Below, piece after piece: positions 11,766 to 25,113 of a stretch of DNA of 64,000 nucleotides. Each line of letters begins with the position of its first letter. Within the stretch, counting starts at the first letter, position 1. A model generated the notes under the pieces. The model was not told the origin of the DNA. It saw only the letters and a list, made by a program, of their open reading frames with translations, and made no database searches. Source of the DNA: Girardinichthys multiradiatus (Eukaryota > Chordata > Actinopteri > Cyprinodontiformes > Goodeidae); assembly GCF_021462225.1 (NCBI RefSeq), contig NC_061794.1:41106914-41170913 (forward strand), in the 5' to 3' direction. A program made the position numbers and the translations under genes.

Positions 11766-13593
11766 TTGGATTTTAACCACGCTTCACTCTCTGCTACACT
11801 TCTATCGTTACAACAGTTTGTCAGCTGCTCTACCAGATAAAACAAAACGTTGGATTTGTTTTATGCAAATGTCAAGGACTAATACATCTCTACAGCAAGA
11901 CCTCCTCTAGGCAAATCAGATCACAATCTTGTTTTTCTCTCCTCAAAATATAAGCCCCTTGTTCAGAGTCAACCTATAATAAAGAGGACTGTCAGAAAAT
12001 GGTCACAGGAAGCTCAAGAATCTCTGCAAGGTTGCTTTGAGGCTTGAGACTGGGATGCAGTGTGCCAGCCACATGGAGAGGACCTCAATGCCATGACTGA
12101 GTGTGTAACCGACTATATAAACTTCTGTGTGGATAACATCCTCCCCACCAGAACCGTGAGATGCCTCCCCAATAACAAACCCTGGATCACCAGTGACCTG
12201 AAGGACCTACTTAACAAGAAAAAAAGAGCCTTCAGAGATTGAGACAGAGAATTATTGAGGAGTTTACAGAAGCAACTTAAAGTCAAGATAGGAGACAGCA
12301 AGGAGGTGTACAAGAAGAAGCTGGAGAGCAAGCTCCAGCAAAACAATATCAGAGTTGTGTGGACAGGGATGAAGAAGATCATAGGCTTCAAGCAGAAGGA
12401 TGATCAGAGAAATTCCTGTTGGCCCACCTGAGTAAGCAAACAGTAAACCATCAGGACCCCCTTCAGTTTGCTTATCACTGTGGAGTTGGAGTTGAAGATG
12501 CCATCATACACTTGCTTCAACAAACTCACTGTCATCTGGACAAAGCCAGTAGCACTGTGAGGATCATGTTCTTTGATTTCTCCAGTGCATTTAATACAAT
12601 CCAACCTGATTTGCTTTGTCAGAAACTCCAGAAGACTCAGGTGGAGGCCTCAACAATCTCCTGGATCAAAGACTACCTGACAAACAGACCACAGTTTGTG
12701 AGACTGAAGGGTTGTGAGTCTAACCAGGTAGTCAGGAGCACAGGAGCACCACAGGGGACTGTACTCTCACCATTCCTTTTCACTCTGTACACCTCAGACT
12801 TCCAGTACAAGACAGACTCCTGTCATCTGCAGAAATACTCGGATGATTCTGCAGTCGTGGGGTGGATCAGAGATGGACAAGAAGCTGAGTACAGGAAGGT
12901 GGTGGACCGCTTGGTGTGGAAACAATCATCTCATTATGAACGTGACTAAAACAAAGGAGATGATTGTAGATTTTAAGAGAAGCAGGAATAAGTCAAAAAC
13001 TATTTCTATCATGGGAGAAGAAGTGGGGGTGGTGCAGGAGTATAAATACCTCGGTGTTCACCTGGACAACAGACTAGAGTGGAGATGCAACTGTGAAGCC
13101 ATCTACAAGAAGGGGCAGAGCAGACTGTACTTCTTGAGGAAGCTTAGGTCCTTTGGTGTTTGCAGCAAGATGCTACATATCTTCTATAAGTCTGCTGTGG
13201 AAAGTGTGATCTCTTCTGCCATCATCTGCTGGGGTAGCAGCATCAGAGCCAGGGATTTAAAAAAGCTCAACAAGCGTATAAAGAAGGCTGGCTCTGTTCT
13301 GGGGACTCCTCTGGAACCTCTGTAGATCATTGTGGAAAGGATTCTTCATAAAATGAAGAACATTATGGAGAATCCTGAGCATCCTCTTCATGAGACTGTC
13401 CTACAACAACAGAGTGTCTTCAGTCAGAGGCTTCTTCAGATGTGCTGTAAGACAGAACGCTACAGGAGATCCTTCCTGCCCACAGCCATCAGCATCTACA
13501 ACGGCTCTTTGAAAAATCCTACATAATGAGCTACAACAACATTTAATTTCCCTTTGGGATTAATAAAGTATTTTTGAATTTGAATTGAATTTG
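11766..13593 (+). mobile_element. 5'-truncated, mutated LINE, copy A
   Basis: A plus-strand non-LTR retrotransposon of a different subfamily from its left neighbour. It opens inside the endonuclease (LDFNHASLSATL at 11766, later GKSDHNLVFLS near 11910). It then runs through the linker (NNKPWITSDLKDLLNKKKRAF near 12170) to about 12418, where an internal deletion joins it to the reverse transcriptase ([52 protein letters not shown], a YSDDSA box in place of FADD, YKYLGVHLDNRLEW). The end is ATTAATAAAGTATTTTTGAATTTGAATTG. In-frame stops lie near 11840, 12046 and 12241. Relative to copy B at 34.4 kb it has an 8-base deletion near 12911 that shifts the frame, and a nonsense change near 13323. It cannot encode an active enzyme. 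Confidence 0.9.
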
Positions 13594-13899
13594 ATAAAAA
13601 TAACAGATCCCCAACTATTTCTCATCTGCTTTTCTTTTCCTTCTAACTTTATCGCTTCTTCTCACTTTTCCCTCCTTACCTCTCACTCACAGTCCATGCA
13701 GACCACTGATGCTTGCCACTCCTCGTGCATCGCCACCCCACTATTGCCTCTAAGATAGCAGCTACTTCAATGATTTGACAACGGTTTACCTTGGAGCGAA
13801 CATTTGACATTCTGAATGCAGAGCTTTTAAGGCTTTTTTTTTGTTGACAAAACGTATAATCAACAGCAAGGTTCAGAGAAGCAGCCACACCATAACGGT

Positions 13900-13936
13900 C
13901 TGCTGAAATATTCCCCACAGGGGAATATTTCTGCAG
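13900..13936. repeat. Fold-back hairpin, 12-bp perfect core
   Basis: GAAATATTCCCC (13905-13916), a three-base loop ACA, then the complement GGGGAATATTTC (13920-13931). The stem extends past one mismatch to CTGC/GCAG-type pairs, giving 16 of 17 paired positions. No run of T follows, and nothing suggests a bacterial terminator. Confidence 0.8.
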
Positions 13937-16287
13937 TCAACACTGTTCCTACCAGCTAACTTCAGCAAAAGCACGTCCTGAGTTTAGAACATCTAAATCT
14001 CCTACGAGCTCCAGGTCTGATGACAGCTTAATGTGCTGCATTAACAATGGCTGAATCCAGGCCGCAGCGTGTTTCAGGCTGTTTGAGGTCCTAACTCTGA
14101 GGGACGACTGAGACTCCAGAGATGCACACTCACAAACACTTAGAAACTTCTTATTTTTTCACCTCACTCATTTAAATGGTAAATTTGTGTTTTCAGCCCA
14201 GACTGACTCCATTAAATAAAATACAGTAACAGAAACAGTGATTCATATAACTATGCATCAGAAGGAAAATAAACTAAAGGAGAAACATCATCTAGCTCTG
14301 AATTAGGTGACTAAGGTCAAACTATACAGGGAAAAACTCCATGCATAGAAAGATTTGCTGATACTGTTATGTGCATCAACAAGAGCAGGACAGAGTATTC
14401 CTCTCTCTACATATTAGTGTGAAATACAATCTTAAAACATGCCACCTTCACTGCAACACTGATGTGGGAAATTTAGATCTTTATACCAATACTTTTATTT
14501 GTTTCTATAGATGGAAATAGTTTCTCTGAAATTAAGGAGATTATGGTGTTTTTCCAGAAGGTTGTCCAATGTTTGTTATTCCAACTGGAAAAATCAAACT
14601 TCAACTTTGGCTTTTGTCTGTTACTTTTTTCAGCAGAAAGAAAAAAATGCCAGTCGTGCTATTAAAAAAAAGAAACATGAATGCACCGTAAGAGCTGTAA
14701 ATAAAATACATACAAACACATAGATTCAGTTGTAAAAGAAATAAATAAATCATCACAATGATTCTGCTTTAAATAAAGACTGAGGTTTGAAATAATAAAT
14801 GAAACTGAACTAGGTACCTCCTGGGGACATCACACAGTGCAACTATGAGTAGAAAGCATTTCATCACATCAGGGTTAGTGGTAATTGACACTAATCCCTG
14901 AAATCAACAAGCTTTTTTTAATAACAGTCCTAGCTCAGTATATTCAGTCTTTTTCAAAAATAATAATGAGTTTAACAAAATGATTTTCATGCAGAAGACA
15001 TTCACACATTGAAAAGTGGAGACCAGGTTTAAACTGTTAAACAATTTTAGTTCCCCATTTGTGTGATGGGATGAAATGTAACAGTCTGACCTGAGTGGTC
15101 CAATCATCTGCACAACTCCACACTGATTCAAAATGCAACATCTAATCAGGTGTGGCACACAAATGAAAGAAACTCCAGGAAGATCATCTAACAACGATCA
15201 AATGAAACTGTTGCTAAAACATAAAAAGTAATGGCCATCTGCATTCGTTTGCAGCTGTTCAAAAAAAAAAAAAAAACTAAAATGTTTTAGTTGCAGTTAT
15301 GAATGGAGGCTCAACAAAAGAGCAACTCTGGATGTTTTTAACCCCAAAACTAAACGTGTTGTTTTTGCATATTATGAGGGTAAACTTCCATCACATGATT
15401 TGGTACACTTCCACACAGCACAGCCATCCTTTATTTTGCAATGTAGACCGGTTGCTCTCAACTTAGTAACATCAGTTTTTTACCATGGCAATGATAAAAA
15501 AATTAGACAATACAGGCACAAGTCTACTGTAAGTGTGTGTTTATGACATGATAATATTTTGTTTTACTTTTGCTTACTTACTTACTTACTATTTATGAGT
15601 ATAGACAGGTATGTTGTGCCTAATGCACCGAATGAGTTTGCAGCAGGGTTTTAGAAGAAACACTGACTGAATATTTAAACATATACAAAGAGGAGGCCCA
15701 AGGAGTAAGCCCTTAAAGTTGCCATCACACTGTCCTATATTTCCACATGACTTGCCATACCTAAAAACGTTTTGACATGGCTGTAACCGTGACAACATGA
15801 GGTCCTGTGACGTTGCTTCTGAAGCAATCACATTTTGTAAATTTTAGATGCATATTGTTATGAAGGGTGTGAAATGTACAGTCTGATACTCACTGAAGAG
15901 GAAGTAAGGAGGAGGAAGTAAGCATAATTAGCTGAGTGAATGTTCATCAGTGCAGACAGAGCGCCTGCAGAGCATGGCATCAGATTAGGTTAGGTAACAT
16001 TATTATTGCTGAGTTTCTTTTAGCACTGGCACCTATGTGTGGTATATGGTTTGTTTCTAGGCAGATGCCATGGAATTTCCAGGATAAAAAAAAACAACTG
16101 GTTATGTAGTTTAGCTGTATGCTACAGCATCAAATACGAAAGAAAAAGTGATGCTAGAACATTATTTTCTTAAAAGCTGTGCATCCTTGCATATCAATAA
16201 AACTCAAGGCAGATACGCAACAGTGGAAGCAGGAGTTAGTTAAGTTAAACTTTTATTCAACTTTTACCAGTGGAATATTCATCCATC

Positions 16288-16345
16288 CAATGTTTTTGGC
16301 CTGCAGGAGGAAACCAGTGTATACAAAGAGAACACATTCAAGCAG
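16288..16345 (-). repeat. Fragment of tRNA-derived SINE
   Basis: ATGTTTTTGGCCTGCAGGAGGAAACCAGTGTA followed by AGAGAACACATTCAAGCA resembles the reverse complement of the SINE body at 56540-56640 (TTTGCATGTTCTCCCCGTGC...CAAAGACATG). It is only about 60 bases long and diverged. Confidence 0.45.
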
Positions 16346-19300
16346 CCAAAAGAAAACAAGATGTATAAATCCATGTTTGTGGATAAAATGTATTAAAGCT
16401 TAACACGCATAAGAGACAACTTTATTGCAAATTGCTGGACTTACAGACTACTTCATAACACCAGGATATATCTGTGAATGCAGCACTGCTGAAGTTTTTG
16501 CAAAAACAGGATAATTCTCTAACTATTCAGTGACCTGCAGTGTTTTTCACTCCACTTCTGGGTAAGAGCTTGCTTCATTCAGACCTTTTGCATAAGTAAA
16601 ACGAAGAAAAATATTGGTATATGTTAAAGAAGTAACACCTAAAAACAACACCAAAAAGAAAGCAGTCGTACTCCGATGTACCATTTGATAGAAAGGGGTG
16701 CCATTAAATAAAGACGTTTGCTTAATAAAAGCACACTAAGCTCATTGAAAAAAGATCTAGAGGCCCATGTCAAGCATTGACTTACCACTGCCTCTATTAA
16801 AATAGCCTCTTACCTTCCACATAATCGTCAATATTAGAAATCCTGGATGTATTCAGGAGCCACAGACTTTGTGTTTCACAGTTCCAGTGTGGCTACAACC
16901 ACAGATGTTTTTACTTTGAGGGAAAATGACACAATCTGCCAAATATTGGGCTGAGGCTTTACTTCCTAGTGGTCAGCTGACAGCACATTTTGTGGTTGGT
17001 TTTAAAGGAAATAAGGAGCTCGATACAGGACTCCAAAACCCTGACACTTACTACATGTCGGAAATTGATGCTGGCCTCCTCTCTACATAATAATAGTGCA
17101 GCGCTGGTGTTGTTTCTTATTGTGCATGCTGCGGACAACTTGTGTCGCATCTCTTGGTCAGCCTCATTCAACTCATCTACATATTTATGAATGTTGTTGA
17201 GTGGCAACATTCCATTATCAACGAGGCTGCCTGGCTATGGAGTCCCAGTCCTTTCACTCCGCTGTGTCTGAGCCTTGCACTTTGACCGACAGCAGCCTGA
17301 ACTTCACCATGCCTGGGTGCCACCAAGTGTTGGTGGCATTAAGAAGAATGGTGGGCAGAGGAAAAACATTACAGGGAGAAAGGGGTTGAAAAGCCGTCAA
17401 GTCAAAAACAAAAAATCCATGCGGGAAAAAGCTGAATGCTGTTTTTCAGGGTTGCAACTCTCCAAATTAAATCGACTGATTCTCTGAGGTGAAAACACAC
17501 GCCGGCAGAGCAGCCTCTCTCTGAGAGAGGTAGAAGTAAAAGTTTCAAGGCAATGGTATAACAAAAGCTCTCTGCTGGTAACAGACATGAAAGCATGCCT
17601 ATGTGTTTACTGTAGAGCAGTACCTCTTTATCTGGACTTCCAGTAACAAGCAAGATTGTTTAGGAATCTCAGCAACCAAGCACACAAGAGGCGGGAAAGG
17701 AGCTACAACAACTCGGCTACTGCACAATGTTCTCATTGTTCCCCACCTGATTCACAGGTGGGTGTGCTTTACTAATATTCCCTGTTTACCCAACTAAAAA
17801 CAAAAGCTGGCAAGCAGGCAATGGAAAGCCTGACCCCAGACTGCACGATAACAATCAGATTCAGAGTGCCTTTAGCTTCCTCAATAGCAAACAGGAGGCT
17901 TCCTAAAGAGATCGAGATCAGATAGAGATGGGAACAAGCCGGACCATTCCTTCAGGTTTACAACTAAAATGTTTCCTTTTTTTATTTTTACAGATAAAAG
18001 TAGTGCAGGTAAAAATAAATTTTAGAGGAAAAGTTTATGAACAAAAGCTGCTTTCATAAAAAGAAAATTCATCTTTAAAAATTTTCATCAAGATCTTTGG
18101 TTCTTAGGACAATAAATGTTCCTTCTCACATAACCAAGAGAAAAATAATGATGAAAAAATTCATTATAGCAAAAGATGGACGATATTTTTGATTTTATGC
18201 TATTCAGCTATTACTAAGAAAGCTAAAGTCGCACCTGATGTTTATGTCTTGCCCACATTTTTCATTTTGAAATCTTGACTCCTCACACATTAATGAAGAT
18301 GTGATCACCAATTAAGACATGACAGGGTACTCAGCTTAGAAGAACACTGTTTATCTGGCAGCACCTGCAGCTTGCGAGATGACTAGAACTTATGAGGGAT
18401 GGACCAGTATCTGGTACCATGGTATACCAAGGTTTAACAACCTTATGGTTCTATAACCACTAAAACATTCAGTCACACTATTCCTACAGTTTAGTGTTCT
18501 TTAAATGAGAAGTCTGGGAATGTTTGGGAGCAATGCTGTCCTCCAGCTGTGTAGAGCAAAGTACACCACAGGATTGCCCCACCTATCTGGCTACACCTAC
18601 TTCCAAGAATACACTAGGCATGGGTAAGTGAACAGATTTTCCTCATGCTATATTGAGCAGAGAGTAGCACATACCTGCCCCTCCCACACCTGCTACTGTT
18701 TTCATTTGGCCAGCTGGCCGAAATAAATCTCCATCACTTTTCCTTCGCTTACAAGACAGTCATGCCCAGCGGTTTAGAAATATTTCTCATTGTAAAGATC
18801 ATAGACAGTCACGGCTTGGAAACTAAAGGAGTAATCTGTAATACAATTGACTGCAGGCTAGCTAACCTAGAAAATAGCTTGTTATACTTGCCTTACTCTA
18901 CAAAAAGCCGATTAACAAAATATTATAATATTCTGAGTAATAACCTAGGTGGCATTTTTGTTATGGTTTCTGCTTGAGTATCATAATAGCAAATTAACTA
19001 ATCATTTAAGCATTATGATAAGTTATTTTAGCAGCATTTGGATGTTTTTTGTCAAATTACCCTGATTTTTTTTGTATTTCTACTCAAGGTTATTATACCA
19101 TGAAAATCTCTTCCCCCAACATCCAAATTTTGAAATTCTTTAGGAATTTCGTCTGTTAAATACCTCCACCCCCCCCCTCACAACCCACACGACAGTGATC
19201 TATCTGGGCTCTTAACCTAATCAGCTTGTTTACAATGGCTCAGGATACTGAATTTTAATGGAAACACTAGTACAAGGGTTGAGACAAACGATGTCTAGGG

Positions 19301-20097
19301 TTGTTTTCTGCTCATCGAGATGTGTTTGGATAGAAGGAGTCGAGGTCGAGCATAAAGAGGGGCAGCAGCATGCTCTGCATTAGAACAACACGGAGCAAAC
19401 AAAGCCTTAAAGAGCTTCAGGTAATTAGGACACAAGCACCTATGTGTCACCATAGGTTGTGGATCTTGGCCTTTACCAAGGTGTCACAGTCTTTGTTTTT
19501 TTTCTGTGAGCAATGACCTTCCCAAAAATGTCACAAGTGTCTGATGAGTCCTCGTGTCGAAATGAGATAAGCCTCAACAATGTGCCCTCGACCGGTAATT
19601 AATGCCTCGGCATGGTTGGGTGTGGGGTGAATTCTCTGAAACTACAAAGGGCACAAGATATGTGAACGGTGGAGTTTGGTGCAGTGCTGGAAAACGGCCT
19701 ATATAAAAGGAAGAAAAAAAACATGCCCAATTATGATAATTCTGCAGAATAACATGGCAAGAATCAGATCGGGAAATGCTTGTGAAATGACAGATGATAT
19801 TAGAGGAAGATAGGAGTGTTCTGATGGAGAAGGTTGGCATACAGCAGGGAGTGTGGGATCAAATAGACCTCTCACTCACTGCTTCACTGTGAAACCTCTA
19901 CAGATATGATTTGTGTCTGCCAGTCAGAAAGAAAACCTCCGGCTTATCCAGGGCACATCAGGAGGTCAAATTATACTGGTTGAAGGAATTTAGAGTAGAA
20001 ACAAAATCCCGACTTTTCATCTCAGTTCAATTTATACACAAGAAATGTCTTTGCTAGGCAGACAATAAGACCTAATTTATTCACAGAATTATAGACA

Positions 20098-20149
20098 TCT
20101 AAAAGTTGCAGGACACCAGCCCTCAAGGACTAGCGTTTGACACCTGTGA
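20098..20149. repeat. One arm of the 0.4-kb MITE family
   Basis: TCTAAAAGTTGCAGGACACCAGCCCTCAAGGAC and GTTTGACACCTGTGA match the right arm of the element at 372-594 (TCTAAACGTTGCAACTCCGGCCCTCAGGGCCTGGAGTTGACGCC) and retain a more complete terminus. No partner arm was found nearby. Confidence 0.6.
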
Positions 20150-23100
20150 TCTAATGTCACATTTTAGCGATGTCTGTTGTGCCTGCACCCCCTCTGTACA
20201 AGCTTCAGTCCAGATTAGCAGATCTACAGCCGTCAAGAATGTGAAAGTATAAGCTTAAGGCTTATTGTTTTTTCATTCTTGTAAATACAAGTATAACTAA
20301 AAATACAGGTAAAACTTAGATTGCCAATGGTTAATTCATGATTTACGCAAATACACCACCATGACTAAAAACAATGCTTCATGTTTAAGTAAAACTATTG
20401 TGGATTGGAAAGTATTAGTATCAACAGATAAACTGGATAAACTTATAAAATCTAGATCAGAGCAGCTCTACTTCATTAAAAATAAAACAGTCAGACTAAA
20501 CACAATTAAGTCATATTATTTAGCACATCCTCATTTATACACAGTCCTAAAGAAAAGGACTACATCAAATCTCTTTGACTCAAATCCATGTTTTAACAGC
20601 TGGGCAACAAATTGGACTAAAAAACTTTTAAAATGTACAAAGAATTCTAAATATGTCAGGATTTCCTGTGATGCACACTAAAATAAACACATGCAGCAAA
20701 GAAACAGGATTCTTAAAGCAAGAATCTGTAATAAGCAACTCAGCCCGACACCAGAAAACAATTCAAAGTATGGTGTCAAAAATCAGGTCTTTGTTCTGTA
20801 GTGCATTCATGTATCAACAGAAATGTGCCAGAGGGACAACCCCGAGTGGTTTCAAGTGTTTGGAAGCTCACCCATCAAGACAGGATTCACTCCTCTTAGA
20901 ACGATTCTCACCAACAGTCACCGAATTAGAACTTGTTCTTAAGAACTAAAGCTGTAAAGGGTCAACAAGCCAAATCCCAAACTATTCTGACAAAGATTCT
21001 GTTTGACAATATAAAAAAACAGATTTCCTCTCTCTCTCTCGCACGCACGCACACACATTAGCCCAGCCACTTGCCTTTGTTAAGTGCTGCCTGTGGTCTT
21101 GAAAGCTTTTAAAATGTTTTCCAGAGTACAGATTCATCATCTCTGCTTTTAACACTTCATGATATTGGAAGTATTTCCATTGTTCCTGTGTCGCCCTGTC
21201 ACTGGACTGGCGAAGGTTCAGCCCATTCCAGTGATCTGAAGGTTTCGGATGAGCAGTTCTAAAGCAATTAGGTCTAGGTGCAGTGGCCTGTGGAAGACGG
21301 AGCGAAGAGGGGCAAATAGGCTGTAGAATGAACCTCTATTAGGTGGGTGAGAACACATATTCAGTGGCCTTACATTGTTGATACTGATGTCAGTTATTTC
21401 ATTGTTGCAGCACAAATTAGTTTGAGAAATTACATAAAAAAAGAGAGGGTTCTTAGAATGTCCTTTTTCAGTTAAAAGTCAGCGGTGTGATATTTAAAAA
21501 ATTTGATATCTGGTCCCAGACCAGATTACCGATCCCTAATCGGCTGTCTGAGCTAACTCTTCTAGACCTTGACTTTGTGTTTATGCGACCCTAGACCATA
21601 TCTGTGCAGAAGGAAAAAAAAAACAGACACCAATGTGTGAGCAAAATGCGAAATTTTGTCATTTATTAAAAGAAGACCGTGTATATTTTAAGACATGTTC
21701 ACAAAATAACCCTCTTTCATATTGCATGTGGCACGTGTCGAAGATCAGCCACAAAAGTCTGATATACAAAGTAACACTGGCTTCTAATTCCCCTGAAGTT
21801 GTTGAGATTCATGAGGCAGGTATAAACTCATCAGTGACGACCAATAATGAGATGGCAGGAGGACATGCAGACCCTCCTGATGTGGAACCAGCTATGTTCC
21901 TTTGAGATAAACAAAACAACAGCTCCTAAAAAAGCCAGGAGGGAAAAGACTCCAGGGTGAAGCAGCTTTGAGGCGCTGTGAGTAAAAAAAAACATTCACC
22001 TACTGTGAGTATGCATCAAACTTTCTGTGGAAATGAGCTGTCAGGTTACCAGGTGTTATGTTTACCACATTATAGATGCTGTAGTGTGTCTGTGCAGTCA
22101 AGACGGTTTTGCACTGTTAAAGCTTGGAAATATTGTGTTTCATCAGGCCGAATTTCAAGTTATTTCTGTTTATGCAGCACAGCCCATAGGTGCACAATAT
22201 TTCTCAGAGGGCTTTACAGTCTCTCTAAGGTTCCCTTCAATCTTACACTTGTTATTAAATGAACAGAAAATAAACTGAGAATCGGCTGAATTGGTTTAGT
22301 AATGTTAAACCATTGATCTACAACTTACAAAATGAGGTCTGAAGACATATAGAAATAACTGATCACATCTTATGTTACACAAAAAAATATTTACATGGAT
22401 CTCTCAGAATAATAACAATCACTTTTAATGCTTCTATTGATTTGACTGGCATATATCCTTGAAAAACAAGAAAATCACATTGTTTTTACTTTCTGGATGC
22501 ATGAAAAGGGCAACTATGAAATGGAGGTTCTCTGAGGAGCCATTTGAAGATTGATTTGACATTAGAATTGTTTACAGAGGCCTGAAAGCGGTTGTTGTAA
22601 GAGTATTGATCTTCGTCCTAAATGTCCTAAATGTTAGGAGCAATTTTCCAACTGTGGAACGGTCCACAAGCATCAAGGTTAAAAAGCACAGGTTTCACAA
22701 ACAAAGAACCACACAGACCTTCCTGGAAAGGCAATGGCATGTCCCAAGACAGGAAGAAATTTAAAGTCCAGTAAGAGAGAGTGATAAGGACAAATGATGA
22801 AGAGTTTGACTGAGTAAATGGGGTTGGCAAAAAACATTAGCCACCTGTATTTACTTTCTGGGGTTATTCAAGCTTATTCCTATTTATACGATTAAGCATA
22901 AGCATCTAATCTTAATCAGATTTTTACCGAATGTAAATAAAAATCAGCATTGTTGATGCATTTATAAACCAAAAAAGTGGGAGTTTTAATTGTGTTTTTT
23001 TAGTTTTCATCCTGTAAAATTGATGTATTAATCTCTTAATTCTTATTTTCACTATCATTCATTTTATCATTTGTTGGTTTTGTTTTGTCTCTTTTCTGTG

Positions 23101-25113
23101 TTTTTCTATAGTTTGACCATCTCTAATGTAAAGTATAAATAAAATTTGACATGATTTGATGTAATGAACTGGGGTTGGGGTTCCAGTTTCTTTTTCAGTC
23201 AGGGCCAATCAAGTGAAAATCCATCACTGGCCAATTGATTGGTGCATCAATATTAAACCAATCTGAAGTTTGATGCACATCTTGTGTTTCACTCGATTCA
23301 AACAGAAATCTTCTTGAAATGAGAAACTACATGATTTATAAACTTTTATGCAGCACCTTTTTTTTTTCTTGTGTTGTAATAGATGCAGAAGAGATAACTC
23401 TGCATGCAACACACGCAAGGGTATCCCAACTCAGAGTAGCATTTGCACATGACAGTGGCCTAATGTAAGTCTAAATGGTCCATTATGAACAGCTCCATTT
23501 GGCATGCAATCACATCTCAGTAAGTAGCACTATTTGAACAGTGCCTAGATCGATGCTCCCCAGAACTGCACGTGGCTCAGGAGAAATCAATCTGGCCTTT
23601 GTCAGATGAGACTCAGTCGCGTGCAGTAACAAACCAAGGAGCCTCAGGATGGACAGAGATGCATGAAGGAGGTGCTGCTGCCACATCAAGAAGGGTTAGG
23701 AAAAGAAAGACAGGAGGAAAAGGGGGAGGATTATGATGTCGCATCGATTCAAGTGGAACACGGCCCCAAGGTGCATGAAGCTGTGGTAAAAAAATGTCCG
23801 ATCGATTTAATTCAGGGTGTCAGACAAAGCACAGGATTATGGATGTTTGTATGGCAGAAGGGACACGGGAATGCATGGATAGTAAGACAGTCAGGGTTAG
23901 GTATAAAGACAGAGTGGGCAGGAAAAACAGCAGTGAAAGCAACAGCGAAATGGGAAGTGACTCACACCGAGTAAGTTCAAGAAAACAGAAGTCTTCACAC
24001 ATCATGAAAATGTCAATTTAATACCATAGATGTAATGTCACATTAAAATGACTTGAAGAACGGCATTACATAACACAGTAGGTAACAATCATCCCACTTG
24101 AACCACAGTCAGATCCTCTGTTGAGAAGCAGAATCACAGTTTTCCATCAAATTACCTTTATCCCAAATTCACCGTTAAAATCAACATGATGATACAGTAC
24201 TTATAAAGGAAGTATATAAAGTAAGCACTATTTATTGCTTATGTTCATACTTGGAAGTAGAGCATTACTGTGAAGTCGACCACAGATGATTAGCTCAAAT
24301 GCAGAACGATGTCGAACAGATTGCGTCTCCGCAGCCTCAAAAACAGTCTAAAGCCTGCATCTTCAGGAAATGTGGTCTAATCCAAAACAAATCCGGTCGG
24401 GAAGGCTCTCATACTTCATCACTCACGGTGACTATCCTTTTAACCACCTGAATACACAAATCTTTTGTTCTTATGCTTCATCGGCTGCAACCTGCAGATA
24501 TTAATCTAGCAGCTATTATTAGCCAAAGCACGATTTAACTTCATCAGAACCAGATTATCGTTGCAACATAAGTAACCATTTTCAACTTAATTCAAGAAAA
24601 ACCAAATTTGTCACCTATCGTTGAATTTGGGAGTATAGGGAAACTAAAGGATTACGTTTCACACATTTGAAAAACATTATTTAAATAAGTGATGGCGTCC
24701 ACTCTGCAAAAAGCATTTAGCCTAATTAAGGATGAATCTACTGGGATGTCCCTGTTGGTAGGACTAGTTGTGCGAATATATGCTAAAATGTTTTAATCTA
24801 TATGATTTATAGTGATTTTAAGACCTCGACCTCTCTGCCTTTCTTTCAGTTAGCGTCAGCTTTGTTAGGACACCCTGTAAGCATGTTGTTGCTCCAGGAC
24901 AGTTCATGGCTCAGGTAACTGAACCTCTATGAAACCAACTGCATTTTCTCCTGTAAAGTAAAAGCTGCTAACTGCTCCAGAGTTTATGTAATGTAAACAT
25001 CCTACCCCGTGATTCCAGGGTAGGGAACAGGAGTTCAGGATGTGGGTCTTGACTAAATTCCTTCATTTAGAGCAAAAACAAGGACAGTGAATTCATGACA
25101 TTGAATAAATGTT

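Larger units (their letters stand above)
13594..25113. other. Long intronic stretch without recognised genes
   Basis: About 11.5 kb of AT-rich DNA with no host exon that I can identify. Minor items are a hairpin at 13900-13936, a TTAC run near 15565-15590, a short SINE fragment at about 16288-16345 (minus orientation, matching the repeat at 56.5 kb), a TACCATGGTA palindromic hAT-like end near 18410-18430, the MITE arm at 20098-20149, a CT/CA run at 21027-21057 and a possible SINE scrap (GTCACTGGACTGGCGA) at about 21198. Open frames of about 100 codons near 20.4 and 23.7 kb show no family resemblance. Confidence 0.45.

Noticed and set aside
20361..20949. Overlapping frames of about 100 codons near 20.4-20.9 kb
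   Set aside because: No recognisable domain, AT-driven composition and no splice or start context that singles them out.
23663..23974. 103-codon plus frame
   Set aside because: Lysine/glutamate-rich low-complexity sequence with no family resemblance; a chance frame in purine-rich DNA.
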